The notes: generated by a model not told the origin, from the letters alone. DNA of 6,442 nucleotides from Burkholderiales bacterium (GCA_031277445.1 JAITMH010000114.1:1-6442), one strand, 5' to 3'; counted from the stretch's first letter, positions 1 through 6,323 are shown. Translations and numbers: made by a program.

Positions 1-377
1 CGCGCTTTCAACGTCGTTTTGCGTGTGTGCAAACGTGTCACCGCTGTCGGCGGCGACGCCATCGCGCCATCCGCATTCTCTACCGCTGTTTTCACTGCAT
101 TTTCCACCACCACCAGTTGCACTTCTTCCAGACTCAACGATTTTTTAGCTTGCGCATATAAAGTTTGCAAAACCGATGCCGCACGTTCCGTGTCGTCTGC
201 CGCGCCACGAATACGAAACGTTCCGTGGCGGTGTTGAAGCGTCACCCGAAGCGCCGTCTCAATTTCCCGCAGGTGCGATTCCATCGGCCCGCACAAATAT
301 TGCAGCCTTTTTCCCGTCGTCGGCAGTTCGATGCAAAGCTCCGAAGCCGCCGCTTCTTCCTTCCCTTTTCTGCTCAT
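1..377 (-). CDS. ybeZ: PhoH family ATPase (YbeZ type), N-terminal part, cut by window edge
   Basis: Reading leftward from the ATG at 377-375, an open frame of 125 complete codons runs off the left edge, so the 3' end of the gene is missing. The visible protein begins MSRKGKEEAAASELCIELP and has the typical N-terminal, KH-like region of YbeZ/PhoH proteins: LCGPMESHLREIE near residues 34-46, then a FRIRG strand, a helix ending VLQTLYAQAKK, and LEEVQLVVVE. It closes with LHTRKTTLKA, where the family has its 'TRKG.I..RT..Q' lead-in to the Walker A ATPase domain, which lies outside the window. PhoH/YbeZ proteins are cytoplasmic P-loop ATPases linked to RNA metabolism and the partner nuclease YbeY. 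An AAGGA ribosome binding site lies 4 bases before the start, supporting it. The gene follows the metalloprotease by 37 bases on the same strand with no terminator seen, so co-transcription with miaB is likely (inference). Family assignment is firm; completeness of the ATPase domain cannot be judged. Confidence 0.9.
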   Translation of the reverse strand, partial: MSRKGKEEAAASELCIELPTTGKRLQYLCGPMESHLREIETALRVTLQHRHGTFRIRGAADDTERAASVLQTLYAQAKKSLSLEEVQLVVVENAVKTAVENADGAMASPPTAVTRLHTRKTTLKA

Positions 378-414
378 GGTTTCCTTTCCCGCCGTTTTCA
401 CACAGCGCGATTTC

Positions 415-3240
415 TCAAGGCGTTGTTCGCGCCATCGGCGCTTGCAGCGCCTGCGTCAGCAATACCCTTATTTCTTCCAGATGCGCGATGATTTCCGGCG
501 CCACTTTTTTCTGCGTCCGCGCCTGCCGTTTTTCAATCTCCGCTTTGAGTTGTCCCGCTTCCAGACGAAGCAATGCACGGGCATCGGCTGGATACGTCGG
601 CGACACGGCCAGCAACGAAGCGGCCATTCGGCGGGCGTGTTCGCGCTGTAAGTTGCGACGCACCAGCGAAATGTCGCCGCTGTCTTTCAGTTCGCTCCAA
701 ATCGCTTGCCGCAACGTCGCATGCAATTCGCCGAGCGTCAACACATCATCACCCGTCGCGCTCTTCGCCAGATTGTTCAGTAAGCGCTGCGCCGTCCGCT
801 CGCTCAACAACGGATCAAGCGCTCTTTTGTGCAACGCTAACACCATTTGATCGACCGCCACATCCGTCGTCACCGCAGGCGCTCCCAGCGTCTCCGCGTT
901 TTGCCTGTCGAAAGCGCTCGCCGCCAGATGGCGCAGAAAAACCGGCGAGAATGCAATGCTGTCCGCCGACAACACTTCTTGCGCCAAAAATTGTAGCGCC
1001 TGACGCTGCCGCGCCGCAGCCACCGGCGTTAAAGGATCAACCGCATCACCTGCGCGCACCGCGCGCAAATGTGCGCCGCCAACATAGCGCGACGCAAACG
1101 TCACCGCCTGTTCCGCGCCTCTCATCCCACGAGTGAAATTGCGCCGCAACAAAGCGTAGCGTGTGCCTTCGGGCAACGTCATCGCTTCGCTGCGCGTCCA
1201 CAGTTCTTTGGAAAGCACCATCCGTTTCTGCGCAAACGCGAGCGGATCATCTCCCAGATCGTTGGTGTTCACCTCAGGATCAAGCGCGGACAACATCGCG
1301 TCTTCATCGGTCGCATAAACCAATCTCGGATCGTCGATTCCGCGTTGCGCGATCTGCACCAACGCTTCCGCTTCTTCGTCTTCCGGCCAAGTGCTGTAAC
1401 CGTACTCAATCGCCCAATAATCGTAAGGCCCGAGCGTCGTCATTTGATACGCGCCCTGCGGCTGACCGGACAACGCCAGATTCCAGGGTAAATATTCCAT
1501 GATCGAACCGCCAAGTCCATGCGCTTCCGTAAACGCCTTGTCCGCCAGTTGGGCTTCGCTATAAGCAGTGGACGCCTGAAAATTGTGTCGCAAACCGAGC
1601 GTGTGACCCACTTCGTGCATCGTGATACTTTTCAGAAAATCGAAAACAAAACGCTGCGTTTCGGCATCATCCGGCACAACATCGCCGCGCAATGCCAGCA
1701 ACGACATGCCGAATTGCGCTTCCTGCATCGCCGTCGTGCCAACCATACACGCATGTTCCGGCGACACGCCGCCTGTTTTTCCAAAAATCACTTCATTCGC
1801 CTGAGCGCTGTCAATCGCCTCGCTGAAAATCGACGCCACAGCCCGCACCTGACTGGCGTCGAGTCCGATATCGGCGTCAAGAATTTCGCCGGTGCGCGGA
1901 TCAACGACGGAAGGGCCGATGCCGCCGAACGCTGCTTTCGCCGTTGTCAACCAGCGGATGGAAGGGCGTAACAAATCGCTGGTTGAAAACGTCGCATCAT
2001 CCGGTTCAATCTCGACGCGAATCGCGTCCTTGAAACCGATACGCTCAAACGCTTTGTTCCATTCCAGCACACCTTCCTGAATCGGTTGACGGTAACGTAA
2101 CGGAATCGTTCTGTCCAGCCAAAACGTGATCGGCATCACCGGTTCGGAAAGCGTTGCGCCAGGGTCTTTCTTCTCAAGCCGCCAGCGGTGAATCACGCGA
2201 ACAATCGGCAACCGTGCATCGTTGTCGGTGAAATCCAGCTTTTCCGTCAGAAAAAACCCGACACGCTCGTCCGCCAGTCGCGGCTTCATCGGCGTTTCCG
2301 GTAATGGCGCCAACGAATAATGGAACCCGAGAAAGAGGCTGCGCACATCCGGCAACACCGTCGGCAATGTCGGAACACCGCCCGGTAGCGGCGGGGTCGG
2401 GGCAGGTTCTGCACCGGGATGTCTCATCGGCGGCATTGCAATTCGGGACAGCGCGTAATGTGCATTAACATCAAAAGTCAAAAGTTCCTCAGAGGCTTTC
2501 GCGTCGGCAAGAAACGAATGACGTGCATCAAACGCATAACTTTGCCGATAAACCTGTTCAAGCACATGCGCCGCAGCAGGCATGTCGTTGACGAACAACG
2601 CATTCGCCTCAACCAGTATCGAGCCGCGTTCAGGATGCGGCTGCGATGCAAGCGGTGCGCTTGCCAGCAAACTGTCTGAAAACGAACGCGCCACTGCCCG
2701 CGCTTCAGGCGTTTCCGGCGCGGCGGTATAGACCATGTTTTTTTCGAGCATCTGCACCGTCCGCCCGACCTTGCGAAACTGCACAACGCCTTGCACACCC
2801 GCCGGATAAGTCATCATGCCGCCGAAGAAGCGCTTCTCTCCAATGCCACGATCAAGATTCGATTTAAGATAAAACAATCGGCCAAAATCTTCCGGCATCA
2901 ACTCGATCCACACCTTGTCGTCTTTTCGGTAAAGCGTTAAAAAACCGTCGAGCGTTGTTGCGTCCTCGATCACCTTGGCAAACGGCGGCTCTCTGCCGGA
3001 AGGTCTGGCGCCGGGTCTTCCGGCAGCCTCGTTGCCGCCACCGGCGTTTTCCGCTTCTCCCGCCTCGCCGCTGTTCTGATTGGCCGCCGGTGCTTCACTT
3101 CCAGCGCTTACCGTTTCATTTTCCGGCAACGTGCCGGAGCTTGCACACGCCGTCAACCACAAGACACCGACCAACACACCCCACCGTATTTTCATTCGCA
3201 TTTTTCCGTTCTCAATTGAATCTTTCAAATCCATTTTCAT
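415..3240 (-). CDS. Lipoprotein zinc-dependent metalloprotease (HExxHxxGxxH; DUF5118/DUF5117/DUF4953 type)
   Basis: The open frame encodes up to 941 residues (numbering from the ATG at 3240). A lipoprotein signal is clear: Met16-Lys-Ile-Arg-Trp, a hydrophobic stretch, and lipobox LTAC with Cys32, followed by a Ser/Gly/Glu/Ala-rich linker to about residue 85. Next come regions matching the DUF5118 and DUF5117 pattern (about 85-340, with a Pro-rich insert at 268-300), then the catalytic region. [11 protein letters not shown] at 542-552 (DNA 1585-1617) gives three zinc-binding histidines and catalytic Glu543, followed by Asn553-Phe554. SIMEY at 579-583 is a good Met-turn. The C-terminal 888-935 looks like a charged helix or coiled coil. 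The length fits the family, and the key residues are intact, so an active secreted, membrane-anchored peptidase is expected; its substrate is unknown. Start: the first ATG overlaps the miaB stop as ATGA, suggesting translational coupling, but it would put acidic residues before the signal peptide. ATGs at 3201 or 3195 give a normal lipoprotein n-region and may be the true start. Confidence 0.93.
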   Translation of the reverse strand: MKMDLKDSIENGKMRMKIRWGVLVGVLWLTACASSGTLPENETVSAGSEAPAANQNSGEAGEAENAGGGNEAAGRPGARPSGREPPFAKVIEDATTLDGFLTLYRKDDKVWIELMPEDFGRLFYLKSNLDRGIGEKRFFGGMMTYPAGVQGVVQFRKVGRTVQMLEKNMVYTAAPETPEARAVARSFSDSLLASAPLASQPHPERGSILVEANALFVNDMPAAAHVLEQVYRQSYAFDARHSFLADAKASEELLTFDVNAHYALSRIAMPPMRHPGAEPAPTPPLPGGVPTLPTVLPDVRSLFLGFHYSLAPLPETPMKPRLADERVGFFLTEKLDFTDNDARLPIVRVIHRWRLEKKDPGATLSEPVMPITFWLDRTIPLRYRQPIQEGVLEWNKAFERIGFKDAIRVEIEPDDATFSTSDLLRPSIRWLTTAKAAFGGIGPSVVDPRTGEILDADIGLDASQVRAVASIFSEAIDSAQANEVIFGKTGGVSPEHACMVGTTAMQEAQFGMSLLALRGDVVPDDAETQRFVFDFLKSITMHEVGHTLGLRHNFQASTAYSEAQLADKAFTEAHGLGGSIMEYLPWNLALSGQPQGAYQMTTLGPYDYWAIEYGYSTWPEDEEAEALVQIAQRGIDDPRLVYATDEDAMLSALDPEVNTNDLGDDPLAFAQKRMVLSKELWTRSEAMTLPEGTRYALLRRNFTRGMRGAEQAVTFASRYVGGAHLRAVRAGDAVDPLTPVAAARQRQALQFLAQEVLSADSIAFSPVFLRHLAASAFDRQNAETLGAPAVTTDVAVDQMVLALHKRALDPLLSERTAQRLLNNLAKSATGDDVLTLGELHATLRQAIWSELKDSGDISLVRRNLQREHARRMAASLLAVSPTYPADARALLRLEAGQLKAEIEKRQARTQKKVAPEIIAHLEEIRVLLTQALQAPMARTTP

Positions 3241-4577
3241 ACCGCCGCCCGTTCACCGCGTAGCGAATGCGGCAGCGCCGCCGTGATGGTCACGTCGATA
3301 TAACGACCGATCAACGTCGCATCACCGGCAAAATTCACCACGCGGTTGTTGTCGGTGCGTGCCTGTAATTCCTGCGGGTCTTTCACCGCCGGACCTGTGA
3401 CCAGCACGCGCTGCGTCGATCCCACCATCGTTTCGCTGTATGCCCGGTATTGCGCGTCAAGCAATGTTTGCAATGCTTCAAAACGCTGTTGCTGCACAGC
3501 ACGAGGCACCTGCTCATCAAGCTCCGCCGCCGGTGTTCCCGGACGCGAGCTGTAAATAAAATTGAACGCGCCGTCGAATTTTACATCACGCACCAGCTTC
3601 AACGTCGCCTCGAAATCGGCTTCGGTTTCGCCGGGAAATCCGACAATGAAATCGGATGTCAGCGACAACTGTGGCCGCACCGCCCGCAAGCGGCGCACGA
3701 TGGATTTGTATTCAAGCGCCGTGTAGCCGCGCTTCATCGCCGCGAGAATGCGGTCGGAACCCGACTGCACCGGCAAATGTAATTGCGATACCAGTTTCGG
3801 CACCTTGCCGTAAGCCTCGATCAATCGCGCCGACATTTCGCACGGATGCGAGGTCGTATAACGCAAGCGCTCAATCCCCGGAACGTCCGCCAGATATTCG
3901 AGCAGTTCCGCCAGATCGGCCGTCTCCGCAGCGTCGCCTCTTTTGCCGTCTCTTTTACCACGATAGGCATTGACATTCTGTCCCAGCAGCGTAATCTCCT
4001 GCACACCCTGATCGGCAAGATCGGCGACTTCCACCAGCACATCCTCAAAGGGGCGCGAAAATTCTTCGCCGCGTGTGTATGGCACCACGCAATACGTGCA
4101 GTATTTGCCGCAACCTTCCATGATCGACACAAACGCCGACACGCCTTCGACTCGCGGCGGCGGCAAATGATCGAATTTTTCGATCTCCGGAAAACGAATG
4201 TCCACTTGCGCCCGACCGCTCGCCCGCTTGGCCGCGATCAATTCCGGCAACCGATGCAGCGTCTGCGGCCCGAACACCACATCGACGTAAGGCGCTCGCT
4301 TCACAATCGCCTCGCCTTCCTGCGACGCCACACAACCGCCGACACCGATAATTAACTCCGGTTTGTCTTTTTTCAACAGGCGCACACGCCCCAGATCGTG
4401 GAACACCCGCTCCTGCGCCTTCTCGCGCACGGAGCAGGTATTGAACAGAATGATGTCGGCTTCTTCGGGACGCGCAGTCAACGCCAAGCCCTCGGCATCC
4501 GCGAGAAGATCGGCGATACGCGCCGAATCGTATTCGTTCATCTGGCACCCGAAAGTACGCAGGTACAACTTTTTCAT
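3237..4577 (-). CDS. miaB: tRNA-2-methylthio-N6-dimethylallyladenosine synthase MiaB
   Basis: The product is a 446-residue cytoplasmic radical-SAM methylthiotransferase that adds the 2-methylthio group to i6A37 of tRNAs reading UNN codons. The domain order is complete. The N-terminal MTTase domain has the three auxiliary-cluster cysteines Cys11 ([10 protein letters not shown]), Cys48 (NTCSVREKA) and Cys82 (GGCVA). The radical SAM core has Cys156-x3-Cys160-x2-Cys163 (GCGKYCTYC), followed by [13 protein letters not shown] at 307-319 and YSSRPGTPA at 342-350. A C-terminal TRAM domain contains [11 protein letters not shown] at 406-416 and ends [11 protein letters not shown] chose the ATG at 4577 because [16 protein letters not shown] is the standard MiaB start. 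The frame stays open upstream to 4634, but that extension is AT-rich leader lacking family similarity. No clear Shine-Dalgarno sequence precedes 4577. The stop codon overlaps the ATG of the downstream metalloprotease (ATGA), and phoH follows, so miaB probably heads the operon. Length and motifs make the assignment secure. Confidence 0.97.
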   Translation of the reverse strand: MKKLYLRTFGCQMNEYDSARIADLLADAEGLALTARPEEADIILFNTCSVREKAQERVFHDLGRVRLLKKDKPELIIGVGGCVASQEGEAIVKRAPYVDVVFGPQTLHRLPELIAAKRASGRAQVDIRFPEIEKFDHLPPPRVEGVSAFVSIMEGCGKYCTYCVVPYTRGEEFSRPFEDVLVEVADLADQGVQEITLLGQNVNAYRGKRDGKRGDAAETADLAELLEYLADVPGIERLRYTTSHPCEMSARLIEAYGKVPKLVSQLHLPVQSGSDRILAAMKRGYTALEYKSIVRRLRAVRPQLSLTSDFIVGFPGETEADFEATLKLVRDVKFDGAFNFIYSSRPGTPAAELDEQVPRAVQQQRFEALQTLLDAQYRAYSETMVGSTQRVLVTGPAVKDPQELQARTDNNRVVNFAGDATLIGRYIDVTITAALPHSLRGERAAV

Positions 4578-4612
4578 GACCAATAAAAATGCAAAAATAA
4601 AAACGCCAGAGC

Positions 4613-4643
4613 ATTTTAACCGCAAAGAACGCATAGATCACAA
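4613..4643 (-). promoter_or_regulatory. Possible promoter for the miaB-protease-phoH row
   Basis: On the minus strand TAAAAT (4618-4613) matches the -10 consensus at five of six positions. A partial -35 candidate, TTGTGA (4643-4638), sits 19 bases upstream, a longer spacer than ideal. The TTAACC repeat starting at 4616 overlaps the -10, so a repeat copy would be contributing promoter bases. The AT-rich leader from here to the miaB ATG is about 35 bases and lacks a good ribosome binding site. This is an eye-based call with no measured transcript behind it. Confidence 0.3.
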
Positions 4644-4672
4644 AGAAATTCTCACGCGGAGGCGCGGAGAAA
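4616..4672 (+). repeat. TTAACC/CGCAAAG unit followed by GC-rich CTCACGCGGAGGCGCGGAG unit
   Basis: TTAACC at 4616 is followed by CGCAAAG-like heptads (CGCAAAGAA, CGCATAGAT, CACAAAGAA), then TTCTCACGCGGAGGCGCGGAG ending near 4672. The same two-part unit recurs at 6020-6066 in the same orientation. Its parts recur inverted at 5061-5134 and 6191-6323. It lies directly upstream of miaB and may touch its promoter. Confidence 0.8.
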
Positions 4673-4679
4673 ACCTTTT

Positions 4680-4717
4680 TTAACCACGAAAGGCACGAAA
4701 GGTACGAAAAACACGAA
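4680..4717 (+). repeat. TTAACC-anchored CACGAAA repeat unit
   Basis: TTAACCACGAAAGGCACGAA is followed by two further CACGAA-like units up to 4717. Inverted relatives ending GGTTAA lie at 5104-5134 and 6255-6288. The repeated ACGAAA core at 8-10-base spacing and the shared TTAACC end mark a defined repeat family. Confidence 0.8.
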
Positions 4718-4779
4718 CGCGCAAACCCCTTCCCCCGCGAAGGCGGGAGTTAGGATGGGGGACGGGGATCAGAACTCCG

Positions 4780-4907
4780 TCATTCCCGCGAAAGCGGGAA
4801 TCCAGTCCTTCCCAAACATCAAACTTCAAAATCTTTGCATCGGCAAAAATATACGGATTACGTCTTTTCAAATACATTTTTCTGGATTCCCGCTTTCGCG
4901 GGAATGA
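4780..4907. repeat. dRS3-like inverted repeat pair around an AT-rich core
   Basis: A 26-base arm at 4780-4805 and its exact reverse complement at 4882-4907 flank 76 bases (4806-4881). Each arm contains the 20-base near-palindrome ATTCCCGCGAAAGCGGGAAT (4782-4801; inverted at 4886-4905). This fits the neisserial dRS3 form ATTCCC-N8-GGGAAT. In Neisseria dRS3 pairs flank mosaic intergenic elements, and filamentous phages integrate at dRS3 sites; carrying that role over to this organism is inference. The interior is clearly more AT-rich than its surroundings, and I see no copy of it elsewhere in the window. Confidence 0.85.
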
Positions 4908-4948
4908 AGGCGCGAAGGGGGTATTTTTCTTCGTGGCTTCGCACCTTC

Positions 4949-5001
4949 GCGTGAGGCAAAACGATCCCCGGACGGCGCTTCGCTTGTCCCGGCTACTCGC
5001 T
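4949..5001 (+). repeat. 53-base direct repeat, copy 1
   Basis: This copy, beginning GCGTGAGGCAAAACGATCCC, matches 5144-5196 at 52 of 53 positions. The single difference (GTCCCGG here, GTCCGGG there) falls in the 3' arm of an internal hairpin (CCCGGAC...GTCCGGG) and breaks it in this copy. The two copies start 195 bases apart. Confidence 0.9.
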
Positions 5002-5024
5002 GGGATGGGGATGGGTTGTTTCTG

Positions 5025-5056
5025 CTGGATTGCTTCGCTTCGCTCGCAATGACGCC
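5025..5056 (+). repeat. REP-like unit, copy 1
   Basis: A 32-base unit, CTGGATTGCTTCGC...GCAATGACGCC, differs at one base from 6158-6189. Its ends ATTGC and GCAAT can pair. This is a very common proteobacterial intergenic repeat whose minus-strand translation gives CERSEAIQ. In both copies it is followed by the inverted GC-rich TTCGCG unit. Confidence 0.85.
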
Positions 5057-5060
5057 CTCC

Positions 5061-5134
5061 TTTCTTCGCGCCTTCGCGTCTTCGCGTGAGGCCAACCATA
5101 GCCTTTTCGTGATTTTCGTGTTTTTCGTGGTTAA
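5061..5134 (-). repeat. Inverted GC-rich unit plus CACGAAA unit
   Basis: Read on the minus strand this is TTAACCACGAAAAACACGAA (from 5134), then CCTCACGCGAAG-type sequence (5097-5061). It is the mirror of the units at 4616-4717. Compared with the copy at 6295-6323, the GC-rich part carries a tandem duplication of CTTCGCGT (5072-5079 and 5080-5087). Confidence 0.8.
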
Positions 5135-5143
5135 CGCTTTTTT

Positions 5144-5196
5144 GCGTGAGGCAAAACGATCCCCGGACGGCGCTTCGCTTGTCCGGGCTACTCGCT
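5144..5196 (+). repeat. 53-base direct repeat, copy 2
   Basis: This is the second copy of 4949-5001. It keeps the perfect 7-base stem CCCGGAC/GTCCGGG around a GCGCTTCGCTT-containing loop. It ends 23 bases before the -10 box of the exporter gene, so it would cover or abut the -35 region. Confidence 0.9.
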
Positions 5197-5219
5197 CACC
5201 TTTCCCGCCCCCCACCCGC

Positions 5220-5225
5220 TATAAT
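5220..5225 (+). promoter_or_regulatory. -10 box of the LysE-type exporter gene
   Basis: A perfect TATAAT lies 27 bases before the chosen ATG. No good -35 is present at 16-18 bases upstream (CACCTT at 5197-5202 is a poor match). The leader would be about 20 nt long and lacks a Shine-Dalgarno sequence. The box lies just outside the repeat mosaic, between copy 2 of the direct repeat and the gene. Confidence 0.55.
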
Positions 5226-5252
5226 GACAACCCCGTTTTCGCCAAACCGCAC

Positions 5253-5912
5253 ATGCTCGGTTTCGAACAATCGCTGCTGTTTCTCGCTGCCGCCGTGTTG
5301 TTGACGCTCGCGCCCGGCCCCGACAACCTGATGGTCGTCAGCCTCGGCATGGCGCGTGGTCGCCGCGCTGGCGTCGCCTTCGGGCTGGGCTGCGCCCTCG
5401 GCTGCCTGAGCCATACGCTGCTGGCCGTGCTCGGCGTTTCTGCCGTCATCGCCGCCTCGCCCCACGCCTTCACAGCGTTGCGGGTCATCGGCGGCGTTTA
5501 CCTGATCTGGCTTGGCGTCACCGTACTGAAAAGCACCTGGCGGCGCACCGTCGAACCGATCACGATTTCTGCCGAAACACCTTCGGCTTCATTGACGCAA
5601 GCGTTTCAACAAGCTGCCGCACCGACGCTGTTCACACGCGGGTTGATCGCCAACGGCGTCAACCCCAAAGTCATCGTTTTCTTTCTGGCCTTCCTGCCGC
5701 AATTCGTCGAACCGGCACGCGGCAGCGTTGGTTTGCAACTGGCGTCGCTAGGGTTGCTATTCACCCTGCAATCGGTGCTGATTTTTTCAACCATCGGGTT
5801 TCTCGCTGGCAGCCTCGGCCAGCGATTGGCGCGTCACCCACGAATCGCTCTTTGGCTCAATCGCCTCGCCGGTGCGGTTTTTGTCGGGTTGGGAGTGCGG
5901 TTGTTGTGGTAG
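5253..5912 (+). CDS. LysE/RhtB-family amino-acid exporter
   Basis: The product is a 219-residue inner-membrane protein of the LysE/RhtB exporter family, whose members drive efflux of amino acids or related metabolites. Family marks visible: an N-terminal helix leading into LTLAPGPDNLMVV (residues 17-29, the PGP motif), then GMARGRRAGVAFGLGCALG (32-50), a helix ending GVYLIWLGVTVL (81-92), a polar loop at 93-123, and ANGVNPKVIVFFLAFLPQF (133-151), the conserved NPK...FFLAFLPQF segment. Two more hydrophobic helices (about 157-185 and 198-217) bring the total to about six. Length is normal for the family. I chose the ATG at 5253 because it gives the standard family N-terminus. The frame is open back to 5016, but that part is translated repeat sequence. 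The gene stands alone, divergent from miaB and convergent with the partial gene at the right edge. The substrate cannot be told from sequence, so no gene symbol is given. Confidence 0.93.
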   Translation: MLGFEQSLLFLAAAVLLTLAPGPDNLMVVSLGMARGRRAGVAFGLGCALGCLSHTLLAVLGVSAVIAASPHAFTALRVIGGVYLIWLGVTVLKSTWRRTVEPITISAETPSASLTQAFQQAAAPTLFTRGLIANGVNPKVIVFFLAFLPQFVEPARGSVGLQLASLGLLFTLQSVLIFSTIGFLAGSLGQRLARHPRIALWLNRLAGAVFVGLGVRLLW

Positions 5913-6019
5913 TCAGGGGGCGGGGATCAGGGATCAGGCATCAGAAAAGCGAGTGGCCTGGACAAGCGAAGCGCGTCATTCTGCGCGAAGTCGCAGAACC
6001 GGGAATCCAAAAACATGAT

Positions 6020-6066
6020 TTAACCGCAAAGAGCGCAAAGAATATCTCTCGCGAAGGCGCGGAGAA
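6020..6066 (+). repeat. TTAACC/CGCAAAG unit plus GC-rich unit, second copy
   Basis: TTAACCGCAAAGAGCGCAAAG is followed by TCTCGCGAAGGCGCGGAGAAA. This is the same two-part arrangement and orientation as 4616-4672. Confidence 0.8.
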
Positions 6067-6070
6067 ATAT

Positions 6071-6145
6071 GTAAACGGGAGGAAGATTGCCTCCCTTACA
6101 AGCAAGGCGTGACGATTTTGGCGTAGGGGCGGCAACCTGCCGCCC
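6071..6145. repeat. Two tandem hairpins in the core of mosaic B
   Basis: Hairpin 1 is GTAA (6071-6074) and GGGAGG (6077-6082) pairing with CCTCCC (6090-6095) and TTAC (6096-6099) around a 7-base loop, with a 2-base bulge. Hairpin 2 is GGGCGGCA (6127-6134), loop ACC, TGCCGCCC (6138-6145), a perfect 8-base stem. Neither is followed by a T run on the plus strand or preceded by an A run, so they are not typical intrinsic terminators. Confidence 0.65.
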
Positions 6146-6157
6146 GTAACGTGCTTT

Positions 6158-6189
6158 CTGGATTGCTTCGCTGCGCTCGCAATGACGCC
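6158..6189 (+). repeat. REP-like unit, copy 2
   Basis: It matches 5025-5056 at 31 of 32 positions and has the same orientation. As in copy 1, an inverted GC-rich TTCGCG unit follows. Confidence 0.85.
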
Positions 6190-6227
6190 TTTCTTCTTCG
6201 CGGCTTCGCGTAAGGCGCTTTTTATGG

Positions 6228-6261
6228 ATTCTGCGACTACGCGCAGAATGACAGTTTTTTT
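6228..6261 (+). terminator. Hairpin with T run, possible terminator-like end for the exporter transcript
   Basis: The perfect 8-base stem ATTCTGCG/CGCAGAAT (6228-6249) is followed after 5 bases by seven T residues (6255-6261) on the plus strand. It lies over 300 bases past the exporter stop, and the T run is detached from the stem, so a terminator role is weakly supported. The hairpin is also a member of the inverted pair listed above. Confidence 0.25.
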
Positions 6262-6323
6262 CGTGGCTTTCGTGTTTTTCGTGGTTAAGGTTTTTTCTTC
6301 GCGCCTTCGCGTGAGGCCAACCT
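6255..6323 (-). repeat. Inverted CACGAAA and GC-rich units abutting the right-edge gene
   Basis: Two repeat units lie side by side: TTTCGTG-type units ending GGTTAA at 6288, then TTCTTCGCGCCTTCGCGTGA continuing to GGCCAACC at 6322. They mirror 4616-4717 and resemble 5061-5134. Identity with the 5061-5097 copy runs up to the first base of the stop-codon triplet of the neighbouring gene. Confidence 0.75.

Larger units (their letters stand above)
4616..5196. repeat. Intergenic repeat mosaic A (between divergent miaB and the LysE-type exporter gene)
   Basis: The gap between the two gene starts is filled almost end to end by short dispersed repeats and holds no credible gene. In order: a TTAACC-anchored CGCAAAG unit and GC-rich unit (4616-4672), a CACGAAA-type unit (4680-4717), a small CCCGC-GAAG-GCGGG hairpin (4734-4747), a dRS3-like inverted pair (4780-4907), direct repeat copy 1 (4949-5001), a REP-like unit (5025-5056), the GC-rich unit in inverted orientation (5061-5097), the CACGAAA unit inverted and ending GGTTAA (5104-5134), and direct repeat copy 2 (5144-5196). 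Open frames through it translate to peptides such as HCERSEAIQ, SFPRKRESR and DSRFRGNDG. These are well-known spurious translations of such repeats, which supports treating the block as non-coding. Confidence 0.85.
5975..6252. repeat. ATTCTGCG inverted repeat pair
   Basis: The left arm (5975-6009) reads GTCATTCTGCGCGAAGTCGC and continues to AATCC. The right arm (6225-6252) is its reverse complement with one base change, and the left arm has a 7-base insertion (CCGGGAA) near its end. Each arm is itself a hairpin; the right one is perfect: ATTCTGCG (6228-6235), 6-base loop, CGCAGAAT (6242-6249). About 215 bases separate the arms. Confidence 0.75.
5918..6321. repeat. Intergenic repeat mosaic B (between convergent exporter gene and right-edge gene)
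   Basis: No credible gene is seen in this gap. In order it holds: GGGATCAGGGATCAGGCATCAG-type short tandem sequence (about 5923-5944), the left arm of an ATTCTGCG inverted pair (5975-6009), a TTAACC/CGCAAAG plus GC-rich unit (6020-6066), two tandem hairpins (6071-6145), a REP-like unit (6158-6189), a degenerate inverted GC-rich unit (6191-6216), the right arm of the ATTCTGCG pair (6225-6252), an inverted CACGAAA unit ending GGTTAA (6255-6288), and an inverted GC-rich unit (6295-6321) that reaches the stop codon of the next gene. Most blocks have relatives in mosaic A, in matching order. Confidence 0.85.

Noticed and set aside
176..850. Rightward open frame of 224 codons opposite phoH and the protease
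   Set aside because: It is antisense to two well-supported genes, Ser/Arg/Pro/Cys-rich with no recognisable domain; a typical shadow frame in GC-rich DNA.
4578..4634. N-terminal extension of MiaB by 19 residues
   Set aside because: MiaB proteins normally begin at [14 protein letters not shown]; the extension is AT-rich leader and reaches into the possible promoter and repeat.
4680..5099. Leftward open frame of 139 codons in the miaB-exporter gap
   Set aside because: It translates repeat sequence (HCERSEAIQ, SFPRKRESR, DSRFRGNDG), well known as spurious peptides; it has no family similarity and no ribosome binding site.
4616..5196. CRISPR array
   Set aside because: The repeats differ in type, spacing and orientation; there are no regularly spaced identical repeats with unique spacers and no cas genes.
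4868..5215. Leftward open frame of 115 codons overlapping the 53-base direct repeats
   Set aside because: The protein repeats itself (GTSEAPSGDRFASR-like twice) only because the DNA repeat is duplicated; it is non-coding mosaic.
5016..5252. N-terminal extension of the LysE-type exporter by 79 residues
   Set aside because: The extension is translated REP-like and TTCGTG repeat sequence and lies upstream of the TATAAT box; the family N-terminus begins at 5253.
5852..6135. Open frames on both strands across the exporter 3' end and mosaic B
   Set aside because: They consist of the end of the exporter gene in another frame plus translated repeats; no motifs or start signals.
4616..6323. Insertion sequence or composite transposon carrying the exporter gene
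   Set aside because: No transposase or integrase fragment and no clear target-site duplication are visible; the flanking repeats are small dispersed intergenic units, not IS ends.
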